DNA from: Bradyrhizobium forestalis
Lineage (GTDB): Bacteria > Pseudomonadota > Alphaproteobacteria > Rhizobiales > Xanthobacteraceae
Direction of reading: 5' to 3'
Assembly: GCF_002795245.1 (NCBI RefSeq)
Contig: NZ_PGVG01000035.1
Coordinates: 1 to 64,000, forward strand
DNA length: 64,000 nucleotides
The notes under the pieces: model-generated
What the model was told of the DNA's origin: nothing
Seen by the model: only the letters and a program-made list of their open reading frames with translations
The model's database searches: none
Position numbers and translations under genes: made by a program
Part shown: positions 8,744-17,028 of the stretch, one piece after another
Numbering within the stretch: the first letter of the stretch is position 1
Layout: each line of letters starts with the position of its first letter

Positions 8744-8944
8744 TTATGCCGCGAGCGGCGGGTGCTCGATGGCGCGCTTATCGAAGATCGCCACCGCTTC
8801 GAAGCGATAGCCGCAGGCCTGGCAGGTCCAGAGATAGGAAACGCGTCCCTCACCCGGCTCGATGTAGTCCGGGAACGGGATCGGTGTCCCACATTGTGCA
8901 CACGGGTTCTGCGTGGGGATGTCGCCGATGTCTGCTCGGGTCAT
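8744..8944 (-). CDS. small zinc-ribbon-like protein
   Basis: The 66-residue protein from ATG 8944 has two CxxC knuckles, CAQCG near residue 14 and CQACG near 43, consistent with a single zinc ribbon. The middle is acidic and aromatic. No family name is offered. The gene converges on the histidine kinase, with only 7 bp between stop codons. Confidence 0.75.
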   Translation of the reverse strand: MTRADIGDIPTQNPCAQCGTPIPFPDYIEPGEGRVSYLWTCQACGYRFEAVAIFDKRAIEHPPLAA

Positions 8945-9168
8945 GGACGTCCTCCCGAATGCTGGTTTTGAGTCGTGGTTTTTGGGCGAATGCACGAAGA
9001 CCTGCTGCCCCGTAAGGCACTCCGCCGGGTCCAAACTTAACCCATGTTTGAGTCGTAAAAACGACGGCCCCGCGAAAATCGCCGATGGCGGCGTTTCGCC
9101 ACATCATCGCCGTGTTCCCACGGCCTAACGCGCAGCGGCGCAGGTCCGTTCTGCCGAGGAATGTTTCG

Positions 9169-9714
9169 ATGAAAATTTTACGCGTTGTCGCGCTGCTCGC
9201 GGCCGGATTGACGCTGCCGCAGGCCGCATTCGCCGGTGAAGCCGAATACGCCGAGATGGTTGCAGCCCATGCCCGCGCCAACGGCGTGCCGGAGGCGCTG
9301 GTGCATCGCGTCATCATGCGCGAAAGCCGCTATCAGCCGCACCTTGTCGGCCGTGGCGGCACCATCGGGCTGATGCAGATCAAGCTCGCGACCGCCCGCG
9401 GGGTCGGCTACACCGGCGACGCCGCCGGCCTGCGCGATCCCAACACCAACCTCACTTATGCGGTCAAGTACCTCGCCGGCGCCTATCGCGCCGCCAATGG
9501 CGACCACGCCCGAGCTGTGCGTTATTTCGCGGGCGGCTATTACTACGCTGCAAAGCGCCAGCGCCAGGAGGCGGTGCAGATCGCCAATGCGGGCGAGAGC
9601 ATGGGCCAACCGTGGCTGGAGCCGAACGGCAATCCGCAGCCGATGTTCGGAACAGCGCCGCACCGCAAGCTCGCCCAGCGCGTTCGCAACGCGCGGGCGC
9701 AGGCCTTGAAGTAA
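9169..9714 (+). CDS. lytic transglycosylase (SLT domain), exported
   Basis: The 181-residue protein has a Sec signal peptide (cleavage near QAAFAGEA) followed by a single SLT lysozyme-like domain. The catalytic Glu is in IMRESRYQ near residue 47. The motifs GLMQIK and the NTNLTYAVKYLAG segment support the family. It should cleave peptidoglycan in the periplasm. ATG 9169 is used because ATG 9161 meets a stop after three codons; gccgagga at 9153-9160 serves as the ribosome binding site. Confidence 0.9.
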   Translation: MKILRVVALLAAGLTLPQAAFAGEAEYAEMVAAHARANGVPEALVHRVIMRESRYQPHLVGRGGTIGLMQIKLATARGVGYTGDAAGLRDPNTNLTYAVKYLAGAYRAANGDHARAVRYFAGGYYYAAKRQRQEAVQIANAGESMGQPWLEPNGNPQPMFGTAPHRKLAQRVRNARAQALK

Positions 9715-9719
9715 CTCGC

Positions 9720-9852
9720 GTGTCCCGGGCAAGCGGAGGCGCAAAACGCCGCAGCACTGAACCGGGACCCAGCGCTCCCAACAAGATGGGCCCCGGCTCT
9801 GCGACGCATCACGCCGTAAGGCGCGGCGCGCTGCATCGCGTCCGGGCCACGT
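9720..9852. repeat. palindromic repeat, family F (decayed)
   Basis: The strings tgtcccgggcaagcgg, ccgggaccca, gggccccggctctgcg and gcgtccgggcca are in the order seen in Bradyrhizobium 'cccgga...gggacccat' repeats. A cleaner copy is at 26604-26742. Confidence 0.6.
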
Positions 9853-9910
9853 GCGGTTCCCGGCGACACGCGTTGACCACCCGGCCTCACTGGCATACAT
9901 TACGCCCGTT

Positions 9911-10016
9911 CCGAGGGGTGCTCCGAGGAGGAGCTGAGATACCGCTAAATGGGCAATTCGGCCCAGGACCGCGGTGACCCTTTGAACCTGATCCGGGTCA
10001 TGCCGGCGAAGGGACA
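9911..10016 (+). promoter_or_regulatory. TPP riboswitch (thi box)
   Basis: This is the conserved thiamine pyrophosphate aptamer, with ggggtgc at the 5' side, gctgagat in the middle, and accctttgaacctgatccgg then gccggcgaaggga at the 3' side. The aptamer ends only a few bases before the thiO start codon (10020). Its 3' strand gaagggacaggg contains the Shine-Dalgarno sequence, so ligand binding should sequester it and block translation, possibly with effects on transcription. It controls the downstream thiOSGE-C cluster. Confidence 0.95.
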
Positions 10017-10019
10017 GGG

Positions 10020-11045
10020 ATGTACCAGACCACCAAGCGACCGGATTCACCGGTTTCCATCATCGGCGCGGGCATCGCAGGGGCTTGGCAGGCCCTGCTG
10101 TTCGCGCAGGCCGGCCACGCCGTCACCTTGCACGAGCGCGGTGACGAGGCGATGACGGATGCCACCAGCCATTGGGCCGGCGGCATGCTCGCGCCCTATT
10201 GCGAGGCCGAGGTCGCCGAACCCATCATCAGCCGCCTGGGGCTGCGCTCGCTTGATATCTGGCGGCGCGAGCTGCCCGACACGCCTTTCAACGGCTCGCT
10301 GGTCGTCGCCCATCCGCGCGAGCGCAACGATTTCGAGCGCTTCGCGCGCATGACCGAGGATCACCGCCGGCTCGATGCCGCCGGCCTCGCCGAGCTCGAG
10401 CCGTCGCTGGAGGGCCGCTTCCGCGACGCGCTGTTCTTCCCGGCCGAGGGCCATGTCGAGCCGCGCCGCGTGCTGCCGAAGCTGCACGAGCGCATCCGCG
10501 CCGCCGGCGGCACCATCAAGTTCTGCAGCGACGTCACCGCAAACGATCTCGCAAACCTGGATCCTAAAGGCATCGTGATCGACTGCCGGGGCCTCGGTGC
10601 CCGCGACGAGCAGCCCGAGCTTCGCGGCGTCAAGGGCGAGATGATCCTGATCGAGAGCCACGAGGTGCAGCTGGCGCGCCCGGTACGGCTGATCCATCCG
10701 CGCTGGCCGCTCTACGTGATCCCGCGCGAGAACGGCCTGTTCATGCTGGGCGCGACCTCGATCGAGGCGGAGGACACCGGCGTCAGCGTGCGCTCGGCGC
10801 TGGAGCTCCTGGGTGCCGCCTATACGGTGCATCCGGCCTTCGGCGAGGCGCGCATCGTCGAATTCGGCTCGGGGCTTCGTCCCGCCTATCCCGACAACCT
10901 GCCGCGCATCGGCATTCGCGGCGGCAAGATCAGCGTCAACGGGCTCTACCGTCACGGCTTTCTGATCGCGCCTGTTCTCGCCGAGCTGACGCTTGCCTAT
11001 GTCCAGCGCGGCCAGATCGACAACGAGGTGATGCAGTGCTTGTGA
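10020..11045 (+). CDS. thiO: glycine oxidase ThiO
   Basis: The 341-residue FAD flavoenzyme oxidises glycine to iminoglycine for thiazole synthesis. The dinucleotide-binding motif GAGIAG is at residues 16-21. The C-terminal GLRPAYPDNLPRIG and NGLYRHGFLIAP segments are typical of DAO-family ThiO. It is the first gene after the TPP riboswitch and overlaps thiS by 10 bases. Confidence 0.93.
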   Translation: MYQTTKRPDSPVSIIGAGIAGAWQALLFAQAGHAVTLHERGDEAMTDATSHWAGGMLAPYCEAEVAEPIISRLGLRSLDIWRRELPDTPFNGSLVVAHPRERNDFERFARMTEDHRRLDAAGLAELEPSLEGRFRDALFFPAEGHVEPRRVLPKLHERIRAAGGTIKFCSDVTANDLANLDPKGIVIDCRGLGARDEQPELRGVKGEMILIESHEVQLARPVRLIHPRWPLYVIPRENGLFMLGATSIEAEDTGVSVRSALELLGAAYTVHPAFGEARIVEFGSGLRPAYPDNLPRIGIRGGKISVNGLYRHGFLIAPVLAELTLAYVQRGQIDNEVMQCL

Positions 11046-11233
11046 TCGTCAACGGCGAGCAGCGCGAGGTGGCCTCAGTCAGCGTCGACGCGCTGCTCTC
11101 AGAGCTCGACTATGAGGGCACCCATTTCGCCATCGCGCTCAACTACGACGTCGTGCCGAAAAGCCGCTGGGCCGAAACCGCGCTGAAGGCGGGCGACGAG
11201 ATCGAGATCATCACGCCGCGGCAGGGAGGGTGA
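11036..11233 (+). CDS. thiS: sulfur carrier protein ThiS
   Basis: The 65-residue ubiquitin-like carrier ends in the required Gly-Gly (PRQGG), where ThiF-type adenylation and thiocarboxylation occur. It starts inside the thiO gene, so the two are translationally coupled. Confidence 0.95.
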   Translation: MLVIVNGEQREVASVSVDALLSELDYEGTHFAIALNYDVVPKSRWAETALKAGDEIEIITPRQGG

Positions 11234-11260
11234 GGTGATGCTCTCACCAAACACTCCACT

Positions 11261-11360
11261 GTCATCGCCCGGCTTGACCGGGCGATCCAGTACGCCGCGG
11301 CTCCTCCGTATCGCGGCACGGCCTCTGGAATACTGGATCCCCGCTTTCGCGGGGATGACA
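11261..11360. repeat. palindromic repeat, family A, inside thi operon
   Basis: The outer arms gtcatcgcccgg and the inverse ggggatgaca flank internal hairpins (cccggcttgaccggg and ccccgctttcgcgggg), with gatccagtacgccgcgg and ggaatactggatc between them. It is nearly identical to 12811-12910 except for about 12 central bases. Confidence 0.92.
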
Positions 11361-11386
11361 CTGTCATTCAAGGAGACACCTTCCAC

Positions 11387-12169
11387 ATGGTGACCTTCTA
11401 CGGCAAATCCTTCGCCTCCCGCCTCCTGATCGGCAGCGCGCTCTATCCCTCGCCTGCGATCATGCAAGGCGCGATCCGCGCCTCCGGCGCCAACATCGTC
11501 ACGGTGTCGCTGCGGCGCGAATCCGCCGGCGGCAAGACCGGCGATGCGTTTTGGAACCTGATCCGCGAGCTCGATGTCACCGTGCTGCCGAACACCGCCG
11601 GCTGCCGCACCGTGCGCGAGGCAGTCACCACCGCCAAGCTCGCCCGCGAGCTGTTCGGCACCTCCTGGATCAAGCTGGAAGTCATCGCCGACAACGACAC
11701 GCTGCAGCCCGATGTCGTCGGCCTCGTCGAGGCCGCGACCATCCTGATCAAGGACGGCTTTGAGGTGTTCCCCTATTGCACCGAGGATCTCTCGGTCGCC
11801 AACCGCCTGGTCGACGCCGGCTGCAAGGTGGTGATGCCGTGGGCCGCGCCGATCGGCAGCGCGAAAGGCATCACCAACCGCGACGCGCTCAAGCTTTTGC
11901 GCGAGCGGCTGCCCGACATCACGCTGGTGGTCGACGCCGGTCTCGGCGCGCCGAGCCACGCGGCGCAGGCGCTGGAGCTCGGCTACGACGCCGTGCTGCT
12001 CAACACCGCCATCGCCAAAGCCGCCGACCCCGTCGCCATGGCGAACGCCTTCCGTCTGGGCTGTGATGCCGGCCGCACCGCCTTTGAAGCCGGGCTGATG
12101 AATGCCCGCGACTTCGCTTCCCCGTCCACCCCTGTCGTTGGGACCCCGTTCTGGCATGCCGTATCCTGA
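11387..12169 (+). CDS. thiG: thiazole synthase ThiG
   Basis: The 260-residue TIM-barrel enzyme condenses 1-deoxy-xylulose 5-phosphate, iminoglycine and ThiS thiocarboxylate to the thiazole phosphate. The Schiff-base lysine is in SWIKLEVI (Lys96). NTAGCRT and the GLGAPSHAAQALELG phosphate loop are present. It is separated from thiS by a palindromic element and overlaps thiE by 14 bases. Confidence 0.95.
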   Translation: MVTFYGKSFASRLLIGSALYPSPAIMQGAIRASGANIVTVSLRRESAGGKTGDAFWNLIRELDVTVLPNTAGCRTVREAVTTAKLARELFGTSWIKLEVIADNDTLQPDVVGLVEAATILIKDGFEVFPYCTEDLSVANRLVDAGCKVVMPWAAPIGSAKGITNRDALKLLRERLPDITLVVDAGLGAPSHAAQALELGYDAVLLNTAIAKAADPVAMANAFRLGCDAGRTAFEAGLMNARDFASPSTPVVGTPFWHAVS

Positions 12170-12779
12170 TCGCAACGCGTATCCTGATCGCTTCTATCCC
12201 GTCGTCGACAGCCTCAAATGGGTCGAACGCCTGACCAAGCTCGGCGTCGGCACCATCCAGCTGCGCGCGAAAGAGCTGAACGACGCCGACGCGCTGCAGA
12301 TCGTCAGCGACGCGCTGGCGATCACGAACGGCACGCAGGCCAAGCTGGTCGTGAACGACTATTGGCGCGCAGCGGTCGTTGCCGGTGCAAAGTATCTGCA
12401 TCTCGGCCAGGAGGATCTCACTGAGGCCGACCTCAAGGCAATCCGCGAGGCCGGCCTCCTCCTCGGCATCTCCACCCATGACGACGACGAGCTGGCGACC
12501 GCGCTCGCGGCAAAGCCCGACTACGTCGCACTCGGCCCGATCTTCTTCACCACCTTGAAGTCGATGCGCTTCGAACCGCAAGGCATTCCAAAGATCACGG
12601 AATGGAAAAAGCGCATCGGCAACATCCCGCTGGTCGCCATCGGCGGCATCAAGTTCGAGCACGCCGCGGAGATCTTTGCCGCCGGCGCGGATTCGATCGC
12701 CGTGGTCAGCGACGTCACCCAGAACGCCGACCCCGATGCCCGCGTGCGGCAATGGCTCGGCCTGAAGGAGGCTGCGTGA
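12156..12779 (+). CDS. thiE: thiamine phosphate synthase family protein ThiE
   Basis: About 207 residues are encoded from ATG 12156. TIM-barrel landmarks are TIQLRAKELND, KLVVNDYWRAA, YLHLGQEDL, YVALGPIFFTT and VAIGGIK. It should join the pyrimidine and thiazole phosphates. The sequence is of the divergent alphaproteobacterial type, so a TenI-like isomerase role is a weaker alternative. A start at 12102 would overlap thiG by 68 bases and is less likely. Confidence 0.9.
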   Translation: MPYPDRNAYPDRFYPVVDSLKWVERLTKLGVGTIQLRAKELNDADALQIVSDALAITNGTQAKLVVNDYWRAAVVAGAKYLHLGQEDLTEADLKAIREAGLLLGISTHDDDELATALAAKPDYVALGPIFFTTLKSMRFEPQGIPKITEWKKRIGNIPLVAIGGIKFEHAAEIFAAGADSIAVVSDVTQNADPDARVRQWLGLKEAA

Positions 12780-12810
12780 TGCATGTCCCGCTCCCACCCC
12801 ACACTCCGCC

Positions 12811-12910
12811 GTCATCGCCCGGCTTGACCGGGCGATCCAGTACGCCGCGGCTTCTCCGTATCCCACGAGGGTCTCTGGAATACTGGATCCCCGCTTTCGC
12901 GGGGATGACA
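12811..12910. repeat. palindromic repeat, family A, second copy inside thi operon
   Basis: It has the same architecture as 11261-11360 and is identical through both flanking hairpins; only the centre differs. It lies between thiE and thiC in direct orientation to the first copy. Confidence 0.92.
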
Positions 12911-12959
12911 GCTGTAATCGACGCTCGCGCAGCGAAACTAACGAATTAAGGAGGATCCC

Positions 12960-14858
12960 ATGAACATCCGCTCCAACCCCGAAAAGACCGTCCCCGCCGT
13001 CACCACCGGTCCGCTCCCCTCCTCGCGCAAAATCTTCGCGACGCCGGACGCCGCGCCCGATCTGCGCGTGCCGCTGCGCGAGATCATCCTGTCCGAAGGC
13101 GCCGGCGAGCCGAACCTGCCGGTCTACGACACCTCGGGCCCCTACACCGACCCGCACCAAACCATCGACGTCAACGCCGGCCTTCCCCGCAACCGCAAGC
13201 AATGGGTGCTGGAGCGCGGCGGCGTCGAGGAATATGAGGGCCGCCAGATCAAGCCGGAGGACAATGGTAGCGTCTCCACCGACAAGGCCGCGCGTGCGTT
13301 CTCGGCCTATCACAAGCCGCTGCGCGGCCTCGACGGCCACAAGGTGACCCAGCTCGAATTCGCCCGCGCCGGCATCATCACCAAGGAGATGATCTACGTC
13401 GCCGCGCGCGAAAATCTTGGCCGAAAGGCACAGCTCGAGCGCGCGGAAGCGGCGCTTGCCGACGGCGAAAGTTTTGGCGCCTCGGTCCCCGCCTTCATCA
13501 CGCCGGAGTTCGTGCGCGACGAGATCGCGCGCGGCCGCGCCATCATCCCCTCCAACATCAACCACGCCGAGCTCGAGCCGATGATCATCGGCCGCAACTT
13601 CCTGACCAAGATCAATGCCAACATCGGCAACTCGGCGGTGACATCGTCGGTCGAGGAAGAGGTCGAGAAGATGGTATGGGCGATCCGCTGGGGCGCCGAC
13701 ACCGTGATGGACCTCTCGACGGGCCGCAACATCCACACCACGCGCGAATGGATCTTGCGCAACTCGCCGGTGCCGATCGGCACCGTGCCGATCTACCAGG
13801 CGCTGGAGAAGTGCAACGGCGATCCGGTGCAGCTGACCTGGGAGCTCTACAAGGACACCCTGATCGAGCAGTGCGAGCAGGGCGTCGACTATTTCACCAT
13901 CCATGCCGGCGTGCGCCTGCAATACATCCACCTCACCGCCAACCGCGTCACCGGCATCGTCTCTCGCGGCGGCTCGATCATGGCGAAGTGGTGCCTGGCG
14001 CATCACAAGGAGAGCTTCCTCTATACGCACTTCGACGAGATCTGCGATCTCATGCGCAAGTATGACGTCTCGTTCTCGCTCGGCGACGGCCTGCGCCCCG
14101 GCTCGATCGCGGACGCCAACGACCGCGCGCAGTTTGCGGAGCTCGAGACGCTCGGCGAGCTCACCAAGATCGCGTGGGACAAGGGCTGCCAGGTCATGAT
14201 CGAAGGCCCCGGCCACGTGCCGATGCACAAGATCAAGATCAACATGGACAAGCAGCTCAAGGAATGCGGCGAGGCACCGTTCTACACGCTTGGACCGCTG
14301 ACCACCGACATCGCGCCGGGCTATGACCACATCACCTCAGGCATCGGTGCGGCCATGATCGGCTGGTTCGGCTGCGCCATGCTCTGCTACGTCACGCCGA
14401 AGGAGCATCTTGGGCTACCCGATCGCAACGACGTCAAGACCGGCGTCATCACCTACAAGATCGCCGCCCACGCGAGCGATCTCGCCAAGGGCCACCCCGC
14501 CGCGCAGCTGCGCGACGACGCCCTCTCCCGCGCGAGGTTCGACTTCCGCTGGACCGACCAGTTCAACCTCGGCCTCGATCCGGATACCGCAAAGAGCTTC
14601 CACGACGAGACCCTGCCGAAGGAAGCCCACAAGGTCGCGCACTTCTGCTCGATGTGCGGACCGAAATTCTGCTCGATGAAGATCACGCAGGACGTGCGGG
14701 ATTACGCGGCGACGCTGAACGATCCGGCGGCTGTGGGCATGTCGATGGCCGGCACCGTCGAGGACGGCATGGCCAAGATGAGCGCGAAGTTCAAGGAGAT
14801 GGGGAGCAGCGTTTATCTGGATGCGGAGAAGGTGAAGGAGAGTAATCGGGTGTTGTGA
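12960..14858 (+). CDS. thiC: phosphomethylpyrimidine synthase ThiC
   Basis: The 632-residue radical-SAM enzyme converts aminoimidazole ribotide to hydroxymethylpyrimidine phosphate. The C-terminal [4Fe-4S] motif CSMCGPKFC has cysteines at 563, 566 and 571. The core contains EGPGHVPMHKI and GPLTTDIAPGYDHI. A strong aaggagga ribosome binding site precedes ATG 12960. It is separated from thiE by 180 bases that include a palindromic element, which may uncouple it from the upstream genes. Confidence 0.97.
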   Translation: MNIRSNPEKTVPAVTTGPLPSSRKIFATPDAAPDLRVPLREIILSEGAGEPNLPVYDTSGPYTDPHQTIDVNAGLPRNRKQWVLERGGVEEYEGRQIKPEDNGSVSTDKAARAFSAYHKPLRGLDGHKVTQLEFARAGIITKEMIYVAARENLGRKAQLERAEAALADGESFGASVPAFITPEFVRDEIARGRAIIPSNINHAELEPMIIGRNFLTKINANIGNSAVTSSVEEEVEKMVWAIRWGADTVMDLSTGRNIHTTREWILRNSPVPIGTVPIYQALEKCNGDPVQLTWELYKDTLIEQCEQGVDYFTIHAGVRLQYIHLTANRVTGIVSRGGSIMAKWCLAHHKESFLYTHFDEICDLMRKYDVSFSLGDGLRPGSIADANDRAQFAELETLGELTKIAWDKGCQVMIEGPGHVPMHKIKINMDKQLKECGEAPFYTLGPLTTDIAPGYDHITSGIGAAMIGWFGCAMLCYVTPKEHLGLPDRNDVKTGVITYKIAAHASDLAKGHPAAQLRDDALSRARFDFRWTDQFNLGLDPDTAKSFHDETLPKEAHKVAHFCSMCGPKFCSMKITQDVRDYAATLNDPAAVGMSMAGTVEDGMAKMSAKFKEMGSSVYLDAEKVKESNRVL

Positions 14859-14993
14859 GGGGGGCAGCGCCCCACTCCGAAGCACCTGAGGCAAACCATT
14901 ACAAGCCATGAGTCGGGCCGTGCAGCGCGACTCGCGCCGTTGACGATTCTTGCGGCATCGATTTGATAACCAAAGAACGCGATTTACTCCAAC

Positions 14994-15438
14994 ATGATGC
15001 GTGCCCGGAAAGCCTCCATCTCCAAACAGAGTCGCATCGAAGAGCCCAGCTCTTGGGACATTTTCTTGAGCTACAGTTCTGCCGACAGAGCCAAAGCAGA
15101 AATGCTTCTGGCGGATTCGCCAGTTTGTTCTCTTCTTCTTAGACCATACGAAGATATCTTTTTCACGCGGTTTTACGGAACCGCAATTTGAAGAATTCTT
15201 CAACGGAATAGACCTTTTTCTAATGATGCTCGATGCGCAGAACAAGATTCAAGAGGAGGAAGGTGGCACGATTCTCATGGGCATTAGGGCCGATCGGGAG
15301 ATCCAATATAGGATAAGCTACCATCCTCGTTGGCTTAGGGGGATCAGGGTTGCCGCGGCCACCGCCTCAAAGAAAGCGACCAAGAAGCCGCGCAAAACGA
15401 GAGCTTCAACCTCTTCGCGAAGCACACAGGATGAATAG
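14994..15438 (+). pseudogene. broken TIR-domain-like gene
   Basis: The first frame (ATG 14994 or 14997) encodes a TIR-like beginning, SWDIFLSYSSADRAKAEMLL, then runs into unrelated sequence and stops at 15191. A second frame, shifted by +1, is open from 15070 to 15438. From about 15121 it reads QFVLFFLDHTKISF and continues to a basic Lys/Arg/Ser-rich end. Joining the frames near 15120 gives one protein of roughly 148 residues. Base composition is visibly richer in A+T than either neighbour. No intact partner gene (NADase effector, prokaryotic Argonaute or SIR2) is adjacent. The most likely reading is a decayed horizontally acquired TIR gene; a sequencing indel is an alternative. Confidence 0.5.
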
Positions 15439-15484
15439 CCGGTCCGTATTTCGCTGATACTCGCGCGAGCGACGACGTTGAAGA

Positions 15485-15775
15485 ATGGCTATCTTGCCCG
15501 GCTCCATCCCCCATCGCCTCCCCGACCAGCTCCGCCCCAACCTCCGCCTCGTTTTCGTCGGCACTGCCGCTTCGACGCGCTCGGCAGAACTCGGGCACTA
15601 CGATGCCCATCCCAGCAACCGCTTCTGGCGCGCAATCCATGAGGCCGGGATCACGCCGCGGTGCTATCAGCCGGGCGAGTTCGCTTCGCTGATCGAACCT
15701 GGGACCGGCTTCACCGATCTCTCCAACTCGAGCGCCTCGACAAAATCCTCCTCCGCGCCTATCCTGATGCCATGA
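15485..15775 (+). pseudogene. truncated duplicate of mug (uracil-DNA glycosylase)
   Basis: From residue 11 to about 79 this frame matches the N-terminal half of the intact mug gene at 16346, for example LRLVFVGTAASTRSAELGHY against the same string downstream. DNA identity is roughly 90% and ends abruptly at gatctc near 15720. After that the frame runs out over unrelated sequence into the antitoxin start. It lacks the C-terminal half and is presumed inactive. Confidence 0.8.
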
Positions 15776-16059
15776 ACATCATTCGTCGCACGCTGGAGAT
15801 CGACGCCGAGACCGACGCGCGTTTGCGCGAGATGGCCGACGAGCGCGGGCAGGATGTCGCAGCCGTGCTCGCGGAGGCCGTGGCGCTGCTCGATTCCGTG
15901 GTCGATATCGCCGGCCCCGACATCGCCGAGGATCGCCGGCGGCTGGATGATTTCCGAAAGAGCGGCACCGCCGTGCCGCTCAACGAGGTGAAGGACTGGG
16001 TCGCGAGCTGGGGGTCGGCGAAGGAGCTGCCGCGACCGGTGGCGCGCAGGATCGGATGA
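15772..16059 (+). CDS. ParD/RHH-type antitoxin
   Basis: The 95-residue protein from ATG 15772 begins with a ribbon-helix-helix-like stretch (IIRRTLEIDAETDARLREMA), followed by helical, acidic sequence suited to binding a toxin. Its stop overlaps the toxin start (ATGA at 16056-16059). A longer start at 15661 is out of character. It probably neutralises the ParE-like toxin and represses the operon. Confidence 0.82.
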   Translation: MNIIRRTLEIDAETDARLREMADERGQDVAAVLAEAVALLDSVVDIAGPDIAEDRRRLDDFRKSGTAVPLNEVKDWVASWGSAKELPRPVARRIG

Positions 16060-16349
16060 TCCTGCTTTCGCCCGACGCTGTCGAGGACGTCGAGCGATTA
16101 CGCCTTTTTCTCGATCAACACAGCCCGTCCGCCGCGCAACGCGCGCTCGCGTCGATCTGGCGGGCGATCGAACGGCTGGAGGAGTTTCCCAATCTGGGCA
16201 TGCAGACCGACGATGCCGAGCTGCGTCAGATCGTGGTGCGCTTTGGCGCGTCCGGCTATATCGTCCGTTATGCCGTCTTGGCGGAAACGCAAGACATCCT
16301 GATCACGCGAATATGGCACGGCCGCGAAACCCGCAAGACGGAAGAGTGA
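16056..16349 (+). CDS. ParE/RelE-family toxin
   Basis: The 97-residue protein has the plasmid-stabilisation toxin fold pattern: LSPDAVEDVERLRLFLDQHS at the N-terminus, IERLEEFPNLGM in the middle, and the C-terminal strand pair GYIVRYAV...ILITRIWHGRE. It overlaps the antitoxin by 4 bases and the intact mug by 4 bases (GTGA), so the three genes form one transcript. Gyrase or ribosome-dependent mRNA is the family's usual target; which applies is not decided here. Confidence 0.85.
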   Translation: MILLSPDAVEDVERLRLFLDQHSPSAAQRALASIWRAIERLEEFPNLGMQTDDAELRQIVVRFGASGYIVRYAVLAETQDILITRIWHGRETRKTEE

Positions 16350-16906
16350 GCGTGCCACCGACGATTCACTTGGACGAAACGCACCGCCTCCCCGACCAGC
16401 TCCGCGAAAACCTCCGCCTCGTCTTCGTCGGCACCGCCGCCTCGACGCGCTCCGCCGAGCTCGGGCACTACTACGCCCATCCCGGCAACCGCTTCTGGCG
16501 CGCGATCCATGAGGCCGGGATCACGCCGCGGCGCTATCAGCCGGGCGAGTTCGCTGCGCTGATCGGGCTCGGGATCGGGTTCACCGATCTCTGCAAGACG
16601 GGCGCCGGGATGGATCACCAGATCGCGACGGAGACGATCGACGTGCCGGGGTTCAGGGCCAAGATCGAAAAGTATCGGCCGCGGACGATTGCGTTCACGA
16701 GCAAGAAGGCGGCGAGCTTGTTCTACGGTCGGCCGTCGCGCGGGATTGCGCTGGGGCGTCAGCAGCGCGATGGAAGCTGGCCGGAGATATTCGTGCTACC
16801 CTCGCCGTCCGGCGCCGCGTCCGGGCATTGGACGCTGGAGCCGTGGCTGGAGCTTGCGGAGTGGATCGCCGCGTTGGACGTTCAACACCCACCGGCCTCA
16901 TCCTGA
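16346..16906 (+). CDS. mug: mismatch-specific uracil/thymine-DNA glycosylase (Mug/TDG family)
   Basis: About 186 residues are encoded from GTG 16346, overlapping the toxin stop. Family landmarks are LVFVGTAASTRSAELGHYYA, HPGNRFWRAIHEAG and the catalytic-region GIGFTDLCK. The C-terminal FVLPSPSGAASGHW is the usual minor-groove intercalation segment. It removes uracil or thymine mispaired with guanine. The final codons and the stop TGA (16904-16906) lie inside a palindromic repeat. Its N-terminal half is duplicated upstream at 15485. Confidence 0.9.
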   Translation: MSVPPTIHLDETHRLPDQLRENLRLVFVGTAASTRSAELGHYYAHPGNRFWRAIHEAGITPRRYQPGEFAALIGLGIGFTDLCKTGAGMDHQIATETIDVPGFRAKIEKYRPRTIAFTSKKAASLFYGRPSRGIALGRQQRDGSWPEIFVLPSPSGAASGHWTLEPWLELAEWIAALDVQHPPASS

Positions 16907-17006
16907 GGAGACCGCGAAGCGGTCGTCTCGAAGGATGGCCGCGGGCGAGATGCGGGCCTTTCATGGTTCGAGACGGCGCTTCGCGCCTCCTCACCATGAG
17001 GAGTTA
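16896..17006. repeat. palindromic repeat, family B (long form)
   Basis: It begins cctcatcctgaggagaccgc with the ggtcgtctcgaaggatg arm, continues ggttcgagacggcgcttcgc and ends cctcaccatgagga. It supplies the stop codon of mug. Confidence 0.85.
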
Positions 17007-17028
17007 ACGCCAGCAGCGCGTCGCCCCC

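Noticed and set aside
15223..15438. Separate small gene starting MMLDAQNK
   Set aside because: The same frame is open well upstream (from 15070) and continues TIR-like sequence, so it is better seen as the 3' part of the broken gene.
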